From the NCBI RefSeq assembly GCF_011947285.1, contig NZ_JAAOZT010000006.1:1-64000 (forward strand): a stretch of 64,000 nt of DNA, in the 5' to 3' direction. The first letter of the stretch is position 1. The number at the start of each line of letters is the position of its first letter. The notes beneath the pieces are model-generated. The model did no database searches and was not told where the DNA came from. It saw nothing but the letters and a program-made list of their open reading frames with translations. Origin of the DNA: Glaciimonas immobilis (GTDB lineage Bacteria > Pseudomonadota > Gammaproteobacteria > Burkholderiales > Burkholderiaceae_D). Positions 26,498-36,267 of the stretch are shown piece by piece. A program made the translations under genes and the position numbers.

Positions 26498-26669
26498 ATC
26501 ATTGCCCGTTGAATTCAGGTGCATCGTTTTCTTGTTGTATGGGTGTCCGCTATATCACCATGGGTTTTTCAGTTTGGTGAATTTCGGCTGTTCACGCATG
26601 CACGGTTTCAATACTACATTGCAGTCTCACTTACAAATTTCGCATTTTTTCTGATATTAGGAGTTCCAT

Positions 26670-28085
26670 ATGGCAATGACGGCCGCAGAAGTCTTGAAGA
26701 TGGTGAAAGACAACGAAGTAAAATTCGTTGATTTTCGCTTTGCTGACACCAAAGGCAAGGAGCAGCACGTAACTGTCCCTGTTTCTCATTTTGATATGGA
26801 TAAGTTTGAGTCCGGTCATGCTTTTGATGGTTCTTCAATTGCAGGCTGGAAGGGTATCGAAGCATCAGACATGATTCTGATTCCCGATCCAAATACAGCA
26901 AACATTGATCCATTCATGGAAGAAACCACATTGTTCATGCAATGTGACGTAATCGAGCCAGCCGATGGCAAAGGTTATGATCGCGACCCACGTTCGATTG
27001 CCAAGCGCGCTGAAGCGTACCTGAAATCGTCCGGCATGGGCGACACCGCTTATTTCGGTCCAGAACCAGAATTCTTCATCTTTGACGATGTACGTTGGGG
27101 CGCCGACATGTCGGGTTCTTTCGTTAAAATCGGTTCCGAAGAAGCGTCTTGGAGTACGGGTGCCAAGCTGCCAAATGGCAACACAGGTCACCGTCCTACA
27201 GTTAAAGGTGGTTATTTCCCAGTCCCGCCAGTCGATAGTTTCCAGGACATGCGTTCGGAAATGTGTCTGATTCTGGAATCTCTGGGTATCCCGGTTGAAG
27301 TGCATCACCACGAAGTCGCAGGCGCTGGTCAGAACGAAATCGGTACCCGTTTCTCGACGCTGGTAGAGCGCGCTGACTGGACCCAGAATCTGAAATATGT
27401 GGTCTGGAACGTTGCTCACACCTACGGTAAAACGGCGACTTTTATGCCTAAGCCTATCGTTGGCGATAACGGCTCCGGCATGCACGTTCATCAATCCGTA
27501 TGGAAAGATGGCGTCAATCTGTTCGCCGGTGACGGCTATGCTGGCTTGTCTGAGTTCGCCCTGTATTACATCGGCGGTATCATCAAGCATGCAAAGGCGT
27601 TGAACGCGATCACTAACCCTGGTACTAACTCTTACAAGCGTCTGGTTCCAGGTTACGAAGCGCCGGTAAAACTGGCTTACTCGGCTAAAAACCGTTCTGC
27701 TTCTATCCGTATTCCACACGTGTCAAATCCAAAAGGACGTCGGATTGAAACACGTTTTCCAGATCCACTAGCTAACCCATACCTGTGCTTTGCAGCGTTG
27801 CTGATGGCTGGTCTGGATGGCGTTCAAAACAAGATCCATCCGGGCGAAGCAGCATCTAAAGATCTTTACCATTTGCCGCCAGAAGAAGACAAGTTGATCC
27901 CAACTGTCTGCGCGTCGTTGGAAGAAGCTCTCGATGCCCTGGACAAGGATCGTGAATTCCTGACCCGCGGTGGTGTTTTCAGCGACAGCATGATCGATGC
28001 TTATCTGGACCTGAAGATGCAAGAAGTACAGCGTTTCCGTATGGCCACGCATCCGATTGAGTTTGATATGTATTACTCGGTGTAA
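26670..28085 (+). CDS. glnA: Glutamine synthetase type I
   Basis: 471 residues, the full length of GSI-beta. It makes glutamine from glutamate, ammonia and ATP. Recognisable are DGSSIAGW (53-60), GPEPEFFIF (130-138), the ATP and glutamate region [17 protein letters not shown], and the adenylylation Tyr400 in [10 protein letters not shown], so the enzyme should be controlled by GlnE. The ATG has a GGAG site. It is followed by a terminator, then a small DUF4124 gene, then ntrB and ntrC. Confidence 0.98.
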   Translation: MAMTAAEVLKMVKDNEVKFVDFRFADTKGKEQHVTVPVSHFDMDKFESGHAFDGSSIAGWKGIEASDMILIPDPNTANIDPFMEETTLFMQCDVIEPADGKGYDRDPRSIAKRAEAYLKSSGMGDTAYFGPEPEFFIFDDVRWGADMSGSFVKIGSEEASWSTGAKLPNGNTGHRPTVKGGYFPVPPVDSFQDMRSEMCLILESLGIPVEVHHHEVAGAGQNEIGTRFSTLVERADWTQNLKYVVWNVAHTYGKTATFMPKPIVGDNGSGMHVHQSVWKDGVNLFAGDGYAGLSEFALYYIGGIIKHAKALNAITNPGTNSYKRLVPGYEAPVKLAYSAKNRSASIRIPHVSNPKGRRIETRFPDPLANPYLCFAALLMAGLDGVQNKIHPGEAASKDLYHLPPEEDKLIPTVCASLEEALDALDKDREFLTRGGVFSDSMIDAYLDLKMQEVQRFRMATHPIEFDMYYSV

Positions 28086-28219
28086 TAGAATCGATAAAAA
28101 TTTACGGTGCTGCTTGCGTAGTTGTTAAGCGCTTTGTTAGTGCTTAGTAAGGAACAATGCCGTAATGACTTAAAGAATCAATAAAAAAAATCGTCACCGA
28201 CTTTTATGGTCAGGATGAA

Positions 28220-28260
28220 AAAAGGACAGAAAAGGTAACTTTTCTGTCCTTTTGTTTTTT
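28220..28260 (+). terminator. Strong terminator after glnA
   Basis: A perfect 15-base stem AAAAGGACAGAAAAG / CTTTTCTGTCCTTTT (28220-28234 with 28239-28253), loop GTAA, then a T run. It should separate glnA from ntrBC, which then need their own promoter or read-through. Confidence 0.93.
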
Positions 28261-28365
28261 GCAGAGTATTAATCCACGCATTTCGGCAGATAGAATATTC
28301 CTGGTTTGTCAGGACGGTCTTGTTTGACATAAACTATCGTCTTCATTGCAATGCGAAGAGAATCT

Positions 28366-28854
28366 ATGAAATACCTCATTCCCGGAATTCTGATGATTGC
28401 GACCCTTAGTGCAAGCAGCGGTTCTGTTCATGCCCAAAGCAATATTTTTCTATGTGTCGATGCCCAAGGCATCAAGGAATATAAAAATACAGGTGACACC
28501 AAGGGGTGCAAGAAGGTCGATTTGCCGCCCCTGACCGTGTCAACACCACCGAGGTCGTCTGCCCCCGCTGCGGTCAACAAACCGCAACCGGTAACGCCGC
28601 CGGATTTTCCTAAAGTAGATGGTGGCACCCAGAAAGCGCGTGATAATGATCGTCGTCAGATTTTGCAGGATGAGCTGCGCACTGAGCAGAAGAAGCTAGC
28701 AGAACTACAAAAAATTTATAACAACGGTGCGCCGGAACGCCAGGGCAATGAGCGCAATTACGCCAAATATCAAGAGCGGGTAGAGTCAATGAAAGAAGAG
28801 CTGACACGCACCCAAAAAAATATCGAGGCCCTCAACCGGGAACTGTCGAATTAA
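28366..28854 (+). CDS. DUF4124-type periplasmic protein
   Basis: 162 residues from the ATG at 28366 (GAAGAG upstream); an ATG five codons earlier is possible. The signal peptide ends SVHAQ, then the DUF4124-like start NIFLCVDAQGIKEYKNTGDTKGCKKV. A Pro-rich linker follows, then a long charged coiled coil (about 95-160, RRQILQDELRTEQKKLAELQ). Such proteins often sit between glnA and ntrB in this order; the function is unknown. Confidence 0.8.
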   Translation: MKYLIPGILMIATLSASSGSVHAQSNIFLCVDAQGIKEYKNTGDTKGCKKVDLPPLTVSTPPRSSAPAAVNKPQPVTPPDFPKVDGGTQKARDNDRRQILQDELRTEQKKLAELQKIYNNGAPERQGNERNYAKYQERVESMKEELTRTQKNIEALNRELSN

Positions 28855-29247
28855 AAACTCCGGACTTGTGCAAAACCGCCGTAGCGGCGGTGCGCTTTCC
28901 TTGCCCTCTTGCGTGGCCCGGTACCACCATATTGTCTGCCTCGGCAGGGTTAACCTGCCCGTGCTGGGTAGATCTTGCGTAAATCCCAATCATGGGGTGA
29001 CTTTAGTGGGTCGTTTACATGGAATGAATGCTATCGTTAATGCGATATCTGGTGCTCACAATCGTCCATGCGTTTGAAGATTATTTCAATTGCTGGGTAT
29101 CCACACTTTGTCTTCACGACGCTCGCTGTAGTTCCGAAAAAAGCCTATTTTTATCTGCAACGATTCTCCTTAAGAATTTGATTACAATTTGCTTACAGCG
29201 GGTGGGCGATAAGAACGCTCCACATTTTGCTTTTATGAGAGTTTTGT
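28855..29247. other. Intergenic region before ntrB
   Basis: 393 bases without a gene. A GC hairpin ACCGCCG-TAG-CGGCGGT (28875-28891) just after the DUF4124 gene may weakly terminate; it has no T run. No clear promoter for ntrB was recognised, although a TTGATT hexamer occurs about 70 bases upstream of it. Confidence 0.5.
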
Positions 29248-30330
29248 ATGAAAACGAAAACCGCACTACCAACCGGAACCGAAGGACTTGAATTACTCGC
29301 CTCTGCGGTTCTACTGCTGGACGGAGAAGGTCGGGTTGCATACGCCAATCCGGCGGCAGAAAATTTGTTAGAAAGTTCCATAAAAGCTTTGAGACAACAG
29401 AAGATGACTGATTTGTTTCTCAATGGGGATCAGTTGGTGCAGGTGTTTGAACAAGCCCTGGCACATCAGTTTGATGAAATGCGGCAGGATTTGATATTGG
29501 ACCGCATTGGGCGGGAACCGCTTTGGGTCGATACGATCGTCACTGCGCTTGAGCGGTCAGACACCCCCGTTCTTCTGGAATTGCGTGAAAACGTGCAGCA
29601 ACTCAAACTGGAGCGCGAAGAGCGATTGCTGGATCAGAGTCAGGTCAATAAGGAGCTGATTCGCAATCTTGCGCATGAGATTAAAAATCCGCTGGGCGGT
29701 ATCCGCGGTGCGGCGCAATTATTGGAGCTGGAACTTCCGGAGCGCCACCTAAAGGAATTGCGCGAATACACGCAGGTCATTATCAAAGAAGCAGATCGCT
29801 TGCAAACGCTGGTGGACCGTTTATTAGCACCGCATCGTTTGGCACATATAGTCAGTGATGTAAATATCCACGAAGTCTGCGAGCGTGTGCGTAGCTTAAT
29901 GATGGCCGAGTTCCCACATGGTTTGACTATTCATCGTGATTACGACTTGTCGCTCCCACAATTTCGCGGTGATAAAGAGCAACTTATCCAGGCAATACTT
30001 AATATTGCGCACAACGCGGCACAGGCGTTAGCGGATCGCATCCAGGACGGCGATGCAGACCTGACGTTTCAGACCAGAATTGTGCGCCAGGTGACACTGG
30101 CAAAGGTACGTTATCGGCTGGCATTAGACTTGCATATCATTGATAACGGTCCGGGGATTCCCCTTGATATCCAGGAACGTATTTTTTATCCGCTGGTGTC
30201 GGGGCGTGACGGTGGTAGTGGATTAGGGCTAACGCTGGCGCAGACGTTCGTACAGCAGCACCTGGGGGTGATTGAATGTGAAAGCCGCCCAGGATTCACC
30301 GATTTCAGGGTATTGATTCCGCTACCTTAA
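29248..30330 (+). CDS. ntrB: Nitrogen regulation sensor kinase NtrB
   Basis: 360 residues. A PAS-like N-terminal domain (about 12-115) is followed by a HisKA domain with the phospho-acceptor His143 in LAHEIKNPLGGIRG and an ATPase domain with NIAHNAAQAL, DNGPGIP and GSGLGLTLAQ. It has no membrane segments, so it is cytoplasmic, and it should phosphorylate the NtrC encoded next. Activity is set by PII proteins in known systems. Confidence 0.96.
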   Translation: MKTKTALPTGTEGLELLASAVLLLDGEGRVAYANPAAENLLESSIKALRQQKMTDLFLNGDQLVQVFEQALAHQFDEMRQDLILDRIGREPLWVDTIVTALERSDTPVLLELRENVQQLKLEREERLLDQSQVNKELIRNLAHEIKNPLGGIRGAAQLLELELPERHLKELREYTQVIIKEADRLQTLVDRLLAPHRLAHIVSDVNIHEVCERVRSLMMAEFPHGLTIHRDYDLSLPQFRGDKEQLIQAILNIAHNAAQALADRIQDGDADLTFQTRIVRQVTLAKVRYRLALDLHIIDNGPGIPLDIQERIFYPLVSGRDGGSGLGLTLAQTFVQQHLGVIECESRPGFTDFRVLIPLP

Positions 30331-30421
30331 TGTTCTGCACAGTGACGCAGGACAAAGAGTGGCGGCGAAAAGCTCTTCGACAGAATGCTAACTGCAACAT
30401 TTATTGAAGCGTGGAATAACT

Positions 30422-31990
30422 ATGAAACCAATTTGGATTGTTGACGACGACGAATCGATAAGATGGGTGCTTGAAAAAGCACTGGCTCGCGAAAATCTGG
30501 TCACTAAAAGTTTTTCTAACGCACGTGATGCGATGGATGCGTTGCAATCCAGCACGCCGCAAGTACTGGTTTCCGATATTCGGATGCCAGGGACATCGGG
30601 CCTGGAGTTGTTACAAACAATCAAAGCCCAGCATCCTGGGGTACCGGTTATTATCATTACCGCGTTTTCCGATCTTGATTCCGCGGTCGCTGCATTTCAG
30701 GGCGGCGCGTTTGAGTATCTGGCAAAACCGTTTGATCTGGAGAAAGCAGTTGAACTGATCCGGCGCGCGCTGGATGAAAGTCTGCGTGAAATTAATATTG
30801 AGCAAGCATCCGCTGAGACGCCCGAAATCCTTGGCCAGGCCCCTGCCATGCAGGACGTGTTTCGCGCGATCGGACGTCTATCGCAATCCCATGTAACCGT
30901 CTTGATAACCGGAGAGTCCGGCACCGGTAAAGAGCTTGTCGCGCGCGCTTTGCACAAGCATAGTCCGCGAGCATCGCAACCTTTTATTGCCTTGAATACC
31001 GCGGCGATTCCCAAGGATTTACTTGAGTCCGAACTGTTCGGTCATGAACGCGGTGCTTTTACCGGCGCCCAGGCATCACGGCGTGGCCGCTTTGAACAGG
31101 CCGAAGGCGGCACGTTATTTCTCGATGAAATTGGTGACATGCCTTTTGATTTGCAAACGCGCTTGTTAAGGGTCCTGTCGGATGGGCATTTCTATCGCGT
31201 GGGCGGTCATCAATCGCTAAAAGCTAATGTGCGCGTCATTGCTGCCACCCATCAAAATCTGGAAACCCGTGTACGCGAAGGTTTATTCCGGGAAGACTTG
31301 TATCATCGACTCAACGTAATTCGTCTGCGCTTGCCGAGTCTACGCGAGCGACGTGAGGATATCCCGATTCTGACACGGCATTTTCTAGGGCAAAGTGCCA
31401 AACAGCTTGGCGTAGAAAGTAAGCGCGTTTCAGACAATGCGATGCGCTTTATCAGCGGCCTTGATTTGCCCGGTAATGTACGCCAGTTAGAAAATCTCTG
31501 TAACTGGATTACCGTAATGGCACCCGGTCAAACGGTAGAGATCAAGGATTTGCCGCAAGAATTAATGGTCCAGAACGATAAACCGCTGGCCCATGAAACG
31601 ATCAGCGGTGGAAGCGGTGGTAGCGGTGGTAGCATTAATAGCGCCGTATCAACAGCGCAATTCGATCCGCATGTGTCATCGGGCTCTGGTGCAGCAGGGA
31701 CGGAGGATTGCATTCGATCTGGCAGATCGCCGGAGACTGCCTCTCCCATTGTGGTCGATAGCAAAACCTGGGTCAGCCTGATTGAAATCGAGGCAGCCAC
31801 CATGCTGGTGCGTGGCGATACCGACGTAATGGATGTGTTGGGGCGACAATTTGAGTCCGCACTCATCAGGATCGCCCTCAAACATACGCATGGTCGCAAA
31901 AACGACGCAGCAATCAGATTGGGAATCGGTCGCAATACCATCACACGCAAGATTCAGGAACTGGGAATCGCGGGTGCCAAGGATGACTAG
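30422..31990 (+). CDS. ntrC: Nitrogen regulator NtrC (sigma-54 activator)
   Basis: 522 residues from the ATG at 30422; an upstream TTG is less likely. The receiver domain has Asp52 in SDIRMPG. The AAA+ domain has Walker A GESGTGKE (164-171), GAFTGA (211-216) and Walker [10 protein letters not shown] (231-239). A C-terminal Fis-type helix-turn-helix is near 480-515. It should drive glnA from the sites upstream. The linker between the AAA+ and DNA-binding domains (about 390-450) contains a Ser-Gly-Gly repeat ([10 protein letters not shown]) and is longer than in enteric NtrC. Confidence 0.96.
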   Translation: MKPIWIVDDDESIRWVLEKALARENLVTKSFSNARDAMDALQSSTPQVLVSDIRMPGTSGLELLQTIKAQHPGVPVIIITAFSDLDSAVAAFQGGAFEYLAKPFDLEKAVELIRRALDESLREINIEQASAETPEILGQAPAMQDVFRAIGRLSQSHVTVLITGESGTGKELVARALHKHSPRASQPFIALNTAAIPKDLLESELFGHERGAFTGAQASRRGRFEQAEGGTLFLDEIGDMPFDLQTRLLRVLSDGHFYRVGGHQSLKANVRVIAATHQNLETRVREGLFREDLYHRLNVIRLRLPSLRERREDIPILTRHFLGQSAKQLGVESKRVSDNAMRFISGLDLPGNVRQLENLCNWITVMAPGQTVEIKDLPQELMVQNDKPLAHETISGGSGGSGGSINSAVSTAQFDPHVSSGSGAAGTEDCIRSGRSPETASPIVVDSKTWVSLIEIEAATMLVRGDTDVMDVLGRQFESALIRIALKHTHGRKNDAAIRLGIGRNTITRKIQELGIAGAKDD

Positions 31991-32159
31991 TGTGCGGTTT
32001 GGCACTAAAAGAGCAGGCAACCGATCACGTAACCAAACCAAAGAAAATAGTAAGTGAACGCAGCGCAGCAAAGGAGTAAAGATAGTGAGAACAGCACAAC
32101 ACGATTGCCGTAGTGTTGCATATGTCCTATAAAATACACCCCATTATGCAAAGTACGCA

Positions 32160-32921
32160 ATGCGCCTCGCTATCCTGTCCGATTTGCACTTGACCGTCGC
32201 CGACATGCCGGTTCCATCCAGCGATTGCGATGCCGTTGTTTTGGCCGGCGACATTGCGCGGCCCCAGCAGGCGATAGACTGGGCGCGTCAATGTAGTGTT
32301 CCGGTCCTTTATGTTCCCGGCAATCACGAGTACTACGGCGGTAGCCTAAGCGGTACGCTGTCGACCTTGCGCGCTCTGGCTGCGGGGACAAATGTTCATA
32401 TCCTTGAAAAAAATGAAATCTGTTTGAGCGGCGTACGCTTTCTTGGGTGCACCCTATGGACAGATTTTCGTCTGGAACCTTCCTCCGAGGAGCGCGACGC
32501 AGCGATGGCGAAAGCCAGCGAACTGGTCCGTGATTTCAGTCGTATCAAGCTTGATATCGAAAGCGACGAATTATTAACCCCCGCTGTGTCACGGCAGAAT
32601 TTCGACCAATCGGTAGCTTGGCTGGAATACAAATTTACTCAGCCTTTTGCCGGTACAACCGTGGTCCTCTCACACCATGCCCCAAGTAAGGGTAGTATCC
32701 ATCCCAAATACGAAGGCTCACCTTTAAATGGTTGTTTTGTATCCGATCTGGAACAAAAAATATTGTCTTGGCAGCCTGCATTATGGATACATGGGCACTT
32801 GCACGATAGTTCTGATTACCAGATGGGCGCGACGCGTGTCGTCTGTAACCCGCGTGGATATGTCCGCAATGGCGTGACAGAAAATCCACAGTTTGATCCG
32901 CGTCTCGTAATCCAAATATGA
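32160..32921 (+). CDS. Metallophosphoesterase
   Basis: 253 residues with the full calcineurin-like set: SDLH (7-10), GDIA, GNHEYY, SHHAPS and HGHLHD, so a two-metal phosphoesterase centre is intact. It probably acts in the cytoplasm on an unidentified phosphodiester or monoester. It stands alone 169 bases after ntrC, before a glutathione-transferase-like gene on the same strand. Confidence 0.9.
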   Translation: MRLAILSDLHLTVADMPVPSSDCDAVVLAGDIARPQQAIDWARQCSVPVLYVPGNHEYYGGSLSGTLSTLRALAAGTNVHILEKNEICLSGVRFLGCTLWTDFRLEPSSEERDAAMAKASELVRDFSRIKLDIESDELLTPAVSRQNFDQSVAWLEYKFTQPFAGTTVVLSHHAPSKGSIHPKYEGSPLNGCFVSDLEQKILSWQPALWIHGHLHDSSDYQMGATRVVCNPRGYVRNGVTENPQFDPRLVIQI

Positions 32922-32986
32922 TCAATTCAAACATGAGGAATGCAGGACTATCAATTCAGGCATGATTAATTTGGAACAATTTGGAC

Positions 32987-33622
32987 ATGAACAATTCTGA
33001 CATGAGCGCTTCTGCGCTTCCTATGCTTTATACTTTTCGCCGTTGCCCCTATGCGATTCGGGCGCGTTTGGCGATTAAAGTTAGCGCAGTACCTGTGCAG
33101 ATGACTCAGGTCAGTTTACGCAGTAAGCCGCAGTCGATGCTGGACTGTTCACCTAAAGGAACTGTGCCCGTTTTGCAGCTGATCGACGGGACAGTCATCG
33201 ACCAAAGTCTGGATATCATGCGGTGGGCGCTGGCGATTAATGATCCACTACAATGGATGAGGGGACGCAGTGCGTTGGAACCGGACATGGTTGGATTGAT
33301 CGACCGAAACGACGGTGCCTTCAAGCAAAACCTTGATCGTTATAAATACTCGCAACGATTTCCCGGGTTTTCTGCCGCTCATTATCGGGCACAAGGATGC
33401 ACCTTTTTGGCCGAGTTAAATGATCGTCTCTCCGGTCAGTCGTACTTGAGCAGTGACCGGCCTGCATTTGTAGATATGGCGATATTCCCTTTTGTCCGCC
33501 AATTCGCGCATGTGGATAAAGTATGGTTTTACGGACCTGACAATGCCCATACGCAAGTGATTCGATGGCTGGATGGGTTGCTTGCATCGGCGCTGTTTAT
33601 TGCGGTGATGGAGAAAATATGA
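32987..33622 (+). CDS. Glutathione S-transferase family protein
   Basis: 211 residues from the ATG at 32987; an ATG five codons on (33002) is equally possible. The N-terminal thioredoxin-like part has FRRCPYAIRARLA with Cys20, then GTVPVLQL and an SLDIMRW helix, as in GSTs with a catalytic Cys or Ser, such as omega-type enzymes. A helical C-terminal domain follows. The substrate is unknown. Confidence 0.87.
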   Translation: MNNSDMSASALPMLYTFRRCPYAIRARLAIKVSAVPVQMTQVSLRSKPQSMLDCSPKGTVPVLQLIDGTVIDQSLDIMRWALAINDPLQWMRGRSALEPDMVGLIDRNDGAFKQNLDRYKYSQRFPGFSAAHYRAQGCTFLAELNDRLSGQSYLSSDRPAFVDMAIFPFVRQFAHVDKVWFYGPDNAHTQVIRWLDGLLASALFIAVMEKI

Positions 33623-33689
33623 ATCTTCTTTTTTCACCCATTAATGTTATTAGTTATTGCTTCTCACATCTTAATGCAGGGTGTGCGTG

Positions 33690-34043
33690 ATGTCGGATGA
33701 CATGCAAAAAATCAGATTTTTTCGCACACGTATTCCAACGTTTAAGTGCGTTCCCGGATGCCATGATTGTTGTGGCCCGGTTAAGGCTTCATCTGAGGAA
33801 ATGGCGCGCTTGCCAGTGAAGAGTGACTTAGAGCATGACGTGGCGCTTGCCAATTTAAGTTGTGCACATTTGGGTGAGGGTGGGTGTGAGGTGTATGTTG
33901 ATCGACCTATTATTTGTCGATTATTCGGTACCACGCCGCGCCTGAGTTGTCCGAACGGTATGCGCCCTGCTGATATGATTGATGTCCGGATCGAGCAAAA
34001 GATTGAACGGTTTTTTCGGGAAGTTCGGCATGTCCTGGTGTGA
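33690..34043 (+). CDS. YkgJ-family cysteine-cluster protein
   Basis: 117 residues from the ATG at 33690. The Cys pattern FKCVPGCHDCCG, NLSCAHL, GGCEVY, IICRLF and SCPNG is the YkgJ/CxxCxxCC signature, thought to bind zinc or an iron-sulfur cluster. Function unknown. It is 67 bases after the GST gene and probably co-transcribed with it. Confidence 0.88.
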   Translation: MSDDMQKIRFFRTRIPTFKCVPGCHDCCGPVKASSEEMARLPVKSDLEHDVALANLSCAHLGEGGCEVYVDRPIICRLFGTTPRLSCPNGMRPADMIDVRIEQKIERFFREVRHVLV

Positions 34044-34562
34044 AATAGTTGTAAAAATTTCTGACCCGATTGTCCTATATATGAATTATTTTTTGTGCCA
34101 TTTGATCGCGGCTTTTATAGCAATTTGTTGGAGTTGAAACAATCGTTACTTCGGAAAAGCAGGTCGGAAGTGTCCTGACAACCACGCGTTTTTGCTCGTC
34201 GAAGTGCCTTTTTCATTGTTAATAGCCCTTATTTTCCATCCCGCCTACGCGCAATTCTCTGCTCGCGCTGTCCCTATTCCTACACAAAAATCAGCGTAAC
34301 GCCGATAGTGGCATTACCTCGTGCCCGGTAAGATTTAAAAATGTATGTCGCAATGTGCTGAATAAAAAAGTCTCATAAAGACTTGCTCGTCGATGAGTGG
34401 GTTGGTTGGTCAAAGCAAACGCAATAATAATCGCAGATTGGCTCGGCTCGGCGTTAACACGCGCCGTGCAGTCGCATGTCCCATGACGTTAATAATAAGA
34501 AAAGCATGTAGTCCTGCTGGACCGCATCGCATCCGCAATTCAGATGAGAGGAACTTACTTTG
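34044..34562. other. Intergenic region before the glucan/trehalose operon
   Basis: 519 bases in which I see no gene. The promoter of the following operon must lie here, but no clear -35/-10 pair or sigma-54 site was recognised. The 3' end provides GAGAGGAAC for glgA. Confidence 0.5.
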
Positions 34563-36134
34563 ATGCCCCGTGTTTTATTCGTTACCTCAGAGGCAGTCCC
34601 TCTTGCAAAAACTGGCGGTTTGGCCGATGTCATTACCGCGTTAGCCGCAACGTTGCGCACGCAAGGTATTGACGTCACTATTCTGATGCCAGGGTATCCG
34701 TCTGCATTAGATGGTGCGAAAAATCTTACAGTAATTGGTTCTTTCGATGATTTTCCTGGCGGGTCCGGGAGGCTAAGGGCTGGCGTAATTCCGGACATCA
34801 ACGTTCCCGTCATCCTTCTGGATACAGAGCGATTTCGTGCATGCACGGGTAACCTTTACGTAGATCAGGATGGTAGGGAATTTGCCGATAACGCGGTCAA
34901 CTTTGCCTCGCTTGCCTACGCCGCAATAAAGATTTGCGCTGGCCGAACGACCGCCGAGAAGCCGCATGTTGTACATGCGCACGACTGGCACGCGGGTCTG
35001 ATACCGGCGTTACTCCGTACACATAATATAAGTGATATCGGGACCATTCTGACCGTTCACAATCTTGCCTTTCAGGGCAATTTTCCGCTTGCCTCAGCCG
35101 CAGCGTTGGGACTGCCCCAAGAGATGTTGAACGCGGACGGTGCCGAGTTTTGGGGACAGGTAAGTTTTCTGAAGGCGGGAGTTCGTTACGCCGACAAAAT
35201 CACGACCGTCAGTCACGCGTACGCCCGCGAAATCCTGACACCGCGCTTCGGTCATGGATTTGAGGGACTTTTGAATCAGCGCAAAGAGGCCATATCTGCT
35301 ATCCCTAATGGCATCGACATTGATATGTGGAACTCTGCTACGGACCCGCTGATAGCGCGCCGCTTTTCAAGCAACGATATGAAAGGAAAAATCGTTTGCA
35401 AGCGCGAGCTGAAACGTTTATTTAATTTAACCCCGATCAATGAGTTTGCGCCGGTATTGGCGTTGGGTAGCCGCATTACGCACCAGAAGATGGCCGATGT
35501 CGCATTAGCAGCGTTGCCGACGATTCTTCAAAATCAGCCTTATTTGCAACTGGCGGTCCTCGGGTGTGGTGAACCTGTCTATCACGCTGGTTTCAGGCAA
35601 TTGATGGAGCGCTTTCCCGGGCGGGTTGGCCTGCATCTCGGCTATGACGAAAAGCATGCCCATGCGTTGCATGCCGGCGCTGATATGCTATTGCATGGCA
35701 GTCGCTTTGAGCCATTTGGATTGACCCCTCTTTACGCCATGCGTTACGGCACTATTCCTATTGCCTCGCGCGTGGGCGGCCTTAGCGATACGATTACCGA
35801 TGCCGGCACGGTTGATAATATCGCCGCAAACGCTAACGGCGTATTGTTCGATGGTGAAGAGCCGCAAGACATGATTGACGCGGTTGATCGCGCCTTTCAG
35901 ATTTATTCTCATACCGCAGCGTGGCACAAGCTCCAGATGAATGCCATGTCCGTCGAGTGTGGATGGGATACCTCCGCCCAGCAATATATTGCGTTGTACG
36001 GGCAAGTCGCTGCGGCGGATACCAAGCATTTATTTCTCGACGAGATCGCCCCAAGGCGCGAGCGGGAGCCACTGCAACAATTCAGCAGAGGGCAAGCCAA
36101 ACGCCAAGTTATCGGAACCCGTAAATCTGGCTAA
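34563..36134 (+). CDS. glgA: Glycogen synthase GlgA
   Basis: 523 residues from the ATG at 34563, one codon after a TTG. A GT5-type synthase: N-terminal KTGGL (16-20, nucleotide-sugar binding), VHAHDWHAGL, then a C-terminal Rossmann domain with SRFEPFGLTPLYAMRYGT near 380-400. It extends alpha-1,4-glucan from ADP-glucose in the usual scheme. No glgC lies in the window. It heads the operon. The C-terminal 40 residues are Arg/Gln-rich and probably not conserved. An 8-base hairpin stem follows it at 36183-36204. Confidence 0.95.
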   Translation: MPRVLFVTSEAVPLAKTGGLADVITALAATLRTQGIDVTILMPGYPSALDGAKNLTVIGSFDDFPGGSGRLRAGVIPDINVPVILLDTERFRACTGNLYVDQDGREFADNAVNFASLAYAAIKICAGRTTAEKPHVVHAHDWHAGLIPALLRTHNISDIGTILTVHNLAFQGNFPLASAAALGLPQEMLNADGAEFWGQVSFLKAGVRYADKITTVSHAYAREILTPRFGHGFEGLLNQRKEAISAIPNGIDIDMWNSATDPLIARRFSSNDMKGKIVCKRELKRLFNLTPINEFAPVLALGSRITHQKMADVALAALPTILQNQPYLQLAVLGCGEPVYHAGFRQLMERFPGRVGLHLGYDEKHAHALHAGADMLLHGSRFEPFGLTPLYAMRYGTIPIASRVGGLSDTITDAGTVDNIAANANGVLFDGEEPQDMIDAVDRAFQIYSHTAAWHKLQMNAMSVECGWDTSAQQYIALYGQVAAADTKHLFLDEIAPRREREPLQQFSRGQAKRQVIGTRKSG

Positions 36135-36267
36135 ATGCATCTGGCTAAGTGCAATGTTGGTTGATGCGGCGTTACAGCATTGTCGTCGTTCGTACCAACG
36201 ACGAATATTATGATTGAAATCGTATTTGGCTCCTCCGGTAGGCGTCAAATAAGAACTGGATGAGTGT

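Larger units (their letters stand above)
26157..26669. other. glnA control region
   Basis: 513 bases without a gene between the divergent rhodanese and glnA. It is AT-rich and carries two NtrC-like sites and a sigma-54 promoter, listed separately. Open frames here are short, lack ribosome sites, and are not genes. Confidence 0.7.

Noticed and set aside
26230-26731. Several overlapping plus-strand frames upstream of glnA
   Set aside because: They cover the NtrC sites and sigma-54 promoter, lack ribosome sites and show no family resemblance.
26865-27719. 284-codon minus-strand frame inside glnA
   Set aside because: It is antisense to a highly conserved gene whose codon bias opens the opposite frame.
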